Positions 50,061 to 52,572 of a DNA stretch of 52,572 bases are shown piece by piece. Origin of the DNA: Anoxybacteroides tepidamans (GTDB lineage: Bacteria > Bacillota > Bacilli > Bacillales > Anoxybacillaceae); NCBI RefSeq assembly GCF_014201465.1, contig NZ_JACHEP010000022.1, positions 1 to 52,572 of the forward strand. Reading direction: 5' to 3'. Both the position numbers and the translations under genes were made by a program. Under the pieces are notes generated by a model. It made no database searches, had not been told where the DNA came from, and saw only the letters and a program-made list of their open reading frames with translations. Within the stretch, counting starts at the first letter, position 1, and each line of letters starts with the position of its first letter.

Positions 50061-51500
50061 TTATTGTTCAAATACTTCTATTCGATGAAAAGCTAAATAA
50101 TTCCCGCCTTGAAAGTGGGACCCGTGCCGTTTTAACTCAACAATGCGCTCAATATGTTCGTGTCGAATTACTTCTCCTATACATAACAAAGGGATTCCTG
50201 GAGGATACGGAATAATTGTTTCGGCTGATATAAGCCCCTCCGCCTCCTCTAGAGAAACTACTTTTTTCGGCAATCGTGTTAACGTGCGATATGAAATCGA
50301 TGAGGAAACCGTCACAAAAGAAAATGGTTCAAATGAATGAATCAGCCGTTCATCATGACGCAGTCCACTGAATGCTCTCTTTACTTTTGTCACAACCTGT
50401 TCTATATTTTTTAATACTGCTAACGGATAGACGAACAAAACATTAAATGGATCAGCCAATTCGGTAAAAATGCCTTCCCGTTCCAAGCGGCGTTGTAGTT
50501 CATATCCCGAAATCACACTTCTTGTTTGAATTGTAATTTTCAGTAAATCCGTCTTAATAAGCGGATCCTTTGATTCCACTCCCGTTATCCCTTCAATTTC
50601 GTTTAATAACTCTTTAAATAACCGAACTTGCACCTGTATCCGATCAAGATCTTCCTTTGCCAGACCGGCTATATAACTTCTCGCTAAGTCAAGTGAAGCC
50701 ATAATTGGATAAGACGGGCTGCTTGACTGAAACACTTGCAAAAAATAGCGCAACCTTTGTTTATCTATTAATGAACTGTTCACATGTAAGTAAGAACCCA
50801 TCGTCATGGCAGGCAACGTCTTATGCGCCGATTGTACGACGACGTCTGCGCCACATGCCACTGCCGTTTTTGGAAAAGGATTTCCCAACACAAAATGTGC
50901 GCCGTGCGCCTCATCGACAAGCACCGGTATATGGTAGCGATGGGCGATATTCACGATTTCAGTTAAATCGACTGACATGCCGTAATAATTCGGATTCGTT
51001 AAAATGACCGCTGTCGCTTGGGGATAACATTCGATCGCTTCCTTCACTGCATCATAAGGAACATACGAAGCAACCCGGACATCCGGATCCAATTCCGGTG
51101 AAAGAAATACTGGCGTAGCCCCGACTAACTGAAGCGCATGAATAATCGACTTATGGCAATTTCGTTGGACGATGACTTCTTTATTTTCTTCGCATGTCGC
51201 AAAAACCATCGCTAAGTTGCCAACGGTTGATCCATTTACTAAAAAAAACGTTTCATCTACCTTGTAAAACTCAGCCGCCAGTTTTTGCGCTTCTGCAATC
51301 ACCGACACTGGTTGATGTAAGTCATCTAATCCGCTTAATTCTGTAGCATCAAGTTGCAATAAGTTCTCGTAATCTGTTTTTGCGTATTCTGGAAATACCA
51401 TTCCATATTTATGCCCCGGAACATGAAAAGAAAATGGACTCGCTAAATGATGCTTTTTTAAAGCACTATATAACGGTGTTTTTTGTTGTTGATTGCTCAC
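50061..51500 (-). CDS. yaaO: Orn/Lys/Arg decarboxylase family protein YaaO
   Basis: A PLP (fold type I) decarboxylase-like protein of 479 residues: FHVPGHKYG near 25-33, DEAHG (196-200), PLP lysine Lys227 in QSAHKTLPAMT, and a C-terminal domain (about 370-479) ending in the usual substrate-channel region. The substrate is not clear; B. subtilis YaaO is related to SpeA-type arginine decarboxylase but is shorter. Upstream xpaC and yaaN of B. subtilis are absent, so csfB is directly adjacent. Confidence 0.9.
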   Translation of the reverse strand: MSNQQQKTPLYSALKKHHLASPFSFHVPGHKYGMVFPEYAKTDYENLLQLDATELSGLDDLHQPVSVIAEAQKLAAEFYKVDETFFLVNGSTVGNLAMVFATCEENKEVIVQRNCHKSIIHALQLVGATPVFLSPELDPDVRVASYVPYDAVKEAIECYPQATAVILTNPNYYGMSVDLTEIVNIAHRYHIPVLVDEAHGAHFVLGNPFPKTAVACGADVVVQSAHKTLPAMTMGSYLHVNSSLIDKQRLRYFLQVFQSSSPSYPIMASLDLARSYIAGLAKEDLDRIQVQVRLFKELLNEIEGITGVESKDPLIKTDLLKITIQTRSVISGYELQRRLEREGIFTELADPFNVLFVYPLAVLKNIEQVVTKVKRAFSGLRHDERLIHSFEPFSFVTVSSSISYRTLTRLPKKVVSLEEAEGLISAETIIPYPPGIPLLCIGEVIRHEHIERIVELKRHGSHFQGGNYLAFHRIEVFEQ

Positions 51501-51543
51501 CTAGAATCATTCCTTCTTTTAAACTTTCCTTCATAATATATTA

Positions 51544-51572
51544 AAATAAAACAGGCCCTATTAACAGAGCCT
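51544..51572 (-). terminator. Terminator after csfB
   Basis: On the minus strand AGGCTCT and AGGGCCT pair (one T-G) with a 6-nt loop, then GTTTTATTTT. It keeps the sigma-F csfB transcript apart from yaaO. Confidence 0.8.
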
Positions 51573-51577
51573 TAAAA

Positions 51578-51769
51578 CTATGAATATATTTCCCGATTCA
51601 TGATTTTTTTTAATTGTTGTAGGTAAAAATGATATTTCGGGTCGTTAGTATCCGTGCGAATAATTTCCTTCTCGCAGTCTATACAAAGGAATTTCGTATA
51701 AATTCGAATTCCTTGATCTTTTAGTTGTTCACAGACGATGCACGTTTCCCATACAGATTGATTAGACAT
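51578..51769 (-). CDS. csfB: Anti-sigma factor CsfB (Gin)
   Basis: Inhibits sigma-G until engulfment is complete, and sigma-E later. From ATG 51769 (MSNQSVWETC), with GGGAGGTGG upstream, it is 63 residues with the zinc ligands Cys10, Cys13, Cys29 and Cys32, then EKEIIRTDTNDPKYHFYLQQLKKI and a YS end like B. subtilis Gin. It sits directly after the rRNA operon, as in B. subtilis, and has a sigma-F promoter. Confidence 0.95.
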   Translation of the reverse strand: MSNQSVWETCIVCEQLKDQGIRIYTKFLCIDCEKEIIRTDTNDPKYHFYLQQLKKIMNREIYS

Positions 51770-51793
51770 AGCCAATCTCCACCTCCCGTTTGT

Positions 51794-51823
51794 TATCATT
51801 CCCCCATTTATAAGTTTCTATAC
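51794..51823 (-). promoter_or_regulatory. csfB promoter (sigma-F)
   Basis: On the minus strand GTATA (51819-51823), 15 bp, GGGAATGATA (51794-51803), fitting the sigma-F pattern GYWTA/GGNRANAHTR with one mismatch. csfB is a sigma-F gene in B. subtilis. Confidence 0.78.
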
Positions 51824-51876
51824 TTACAAGATATGTATTTTTAGTTTGTTTGTAGCAGGAGAAAGTGAAAAGAGCG

Positions 51877-51915
51877 AAAAAAAAAAGACTGACTAAACAT
51901 CCGTTTAGTCAGTCT
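51877..51915 (-). terminator. rRNA operon terminator
   Basis: Perfect 13-bp arms AGACTGACTAAAC/GTTTAGTCAGTCT, 4-nt loop, then ten T on the minus strand, 8 bp after 5S rRNA. Confidence 0.97.
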
Positions 51916-51922
51916 TTTTTTT

Positions 51923-52039
<117 letters not shown>

Positions 52040-52111
52040 CTGTGGAAGGATTGTTCCTTCAAAACTAGATAACAGGCAGGTCATGAAGAAAAGATATAGC
52101 GTTTGATCGAT

Positions 52112-52255
52112 GTCTAGCGGCGGCAATATTCGCGGCTGAACAGTCGCCTCCGCTTTGCTTTCTCCGTACGACGTGCAAGCACGTCTTCGTCGAAAGCTCC
52201 CGCTTCCATCGGACGTTTTCTTGGCTATGCCAAGAACCGTTCTCCGCTTTTCTTA
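52112..52255 (-). repeat. GC-rich hairpin repeat B in the 23S-5S spacer
   Basis: 144 bp that begin TAAGAAAAGCGGAG and end CTAGAC on the minus strand. It contains inverted repeats GGTTCTTGGC/GCCAAGAA and GACGTGC/GCACGTC with flanking CGACGAA and GTACGGAG. A further internal AAAGCGGAGGCGACTG resembles another unit start. It lies inside the rRNA transcript. The remaining spacer (52040-52111) looks like an ordinary 23S-5S spacer. Confidence 0.75.
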
Positions 52256-52257
52256 TT

Positions 52258-52375
52258 GTCTAGTTACGGCTCGCAGCGCCTCGTAGAAAATAACCGTCCT
52301 CCGTCGACATGCACGCATGTCTCGTCGGAAGAACATTTTCCTTCCGGCGCTAAGCGCTCGCCTCCACTTTTCTTA
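52258..52375 (-). repeat. GC-rich hairpin repeat A abutting the 23S 3' end
   Basis: 118 bp that begin TAAGAAAAGTGGAG immediately after the 23S end and finish CTAGAC, two bases before repeat B begins. The core ATGTTCTTCCGACGAG, hairpin ACATGC/GCATGT, CGACGGAGG is shared with the spoVT-side repeat. Confidence 0.78.
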
Positions 52376-52572
52376 GGTTAAGTCCTCGATCGATTAGTAT
52401 CCGTCAGCTGCACGTGTCGCCACGCTTCCACCTCGGACCTATCGACCTCGTCATCTTCGAGGGATCTTACTCGCTTTCGCGATGGGAAATCTCATCTTGA
52501 GGGGGGCTTCACGCTTAGATGCTTTCAGCGCTTATCCCTTCCGCACATAGCTACCCAGCGGTGCCCCTGGCG
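52376..52572 (-). rRNA. 23S rRNA, 3' end (partial)
   Basis: The minus strand reads the 3' end of 23S rRNA, from GCGCTGAAAGCATCTAAGCG (about 52520-52539) through the last helix to GATCGAGGACTTAACC. The gene continues beyond the window. The exact 3' end is placed at the end of GACTTAACC by analogy; it directly touches repeat A. Confidence 0.96.

Overview
The window is one continuous, almost entirely minus-strand block of Bacillaceae core chromosome, lying between two rRNA operons: the 3' end of one (23S and 5S) at the high-coordinate edge and the 5' end of the next (16S) at the low-coordinate edge. Read in the direction of transcription (high to low), the order csfB, yaaO, tmk, holB, ricT, yabA, trmN6, rsmI, abrB, metS, tatD, rpfB-like, rnmV, rsmA, yabG, veg, sspF, ispE, purR, ridA, spoVG, glmU, prs, ctc, pth, fin, mfd, spoVT, yabM, yabN, rqcP, yabP, yabQ, divIC, yabR, tRNA-Met/Glu, spoIIE, yabS, yabT, tilS, hpt, ftsH, coaX, hslO, cysK, pabB, pabA, pabC, folP, folB, folK, yazB, dusB, lysS is the oriC-proximal order known from Bacillus subtilis. 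Moderate base composition, the 16S start and the protein sequences suggest a thermophilic relative (Geobacillus, Parageobacillus or Anoxybacillus group); the genus is an inference.

Layout: 51.5-52.6 kb, 23S/5S, rRNA terminator and the sigma-F gene csfB. 45.3-51.5 kb, yaaO and a replication and translation-quality cluster (tmk, holB, ricT, yabA, trmN6, rsmI). 44.4-45.3 kb, the divergent abrB/metS control region, the only plus-strand gene. 36-44.4 kb, tatD, rpfB-like, rnmV-rsmA, yabG, veg, sspF, ispE. 29.6-36 kb, purR-ridA, spoVG, glmU-prs, ctc, pth. 19.4-29.6 kb, fin, mfd, spoVT, yabM-yabN-rqcP-yabP-yabQ-divIC-yabR. 12.7-19.4 kb, two tRNAs, spoIIE, yabS-yabT, tilS, hpt. 0.4-12.6 kb, ftsH, coaX-hslO, cysK, the folate operon, dusB and lysS.

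Many promoters can be read directly and agree with the known regulation of the families: sigma-F (csfB), sigma-H (spoVG), sigma-G (spoVT, sspF), sigma-K (yabG), Spo0A-activated sigma-A with a 21-bp spacer (spoIIE), Spo0A-repressed tandem promoters (abrB), a PurBox at purR, and a diverged sigma-B site at ctc.

The accessory content is small but not trivial. A 248-bp element occurs twice (30285-30532 and 34229-34476). It has imperfect terminal inverted repeats, a perfect 9-bp flanking direct repeat at one copy and a 7/9 repeat at the other, and a multi-branched RNA fold whose changes keep pairing mainly in minus-strand sense: a MITE-like element that may be a structured RNA. A second family of GC-rich hairpin repeats (starting TAAGAAAAG on the minus strand) sits twice inside the 23S-5S spacer and once exactly at the spoVT stop codon. 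Other points are loss of darA/yaaR between tmk and holB with a 34-codon frame left behind, a hairpin between the Shine-Dalgarno and a TTG start in rnmV, and a terminator-bearing metS leader without a visible T-box. No CRISPR array, prophage, IS transposase or defence system was seen.
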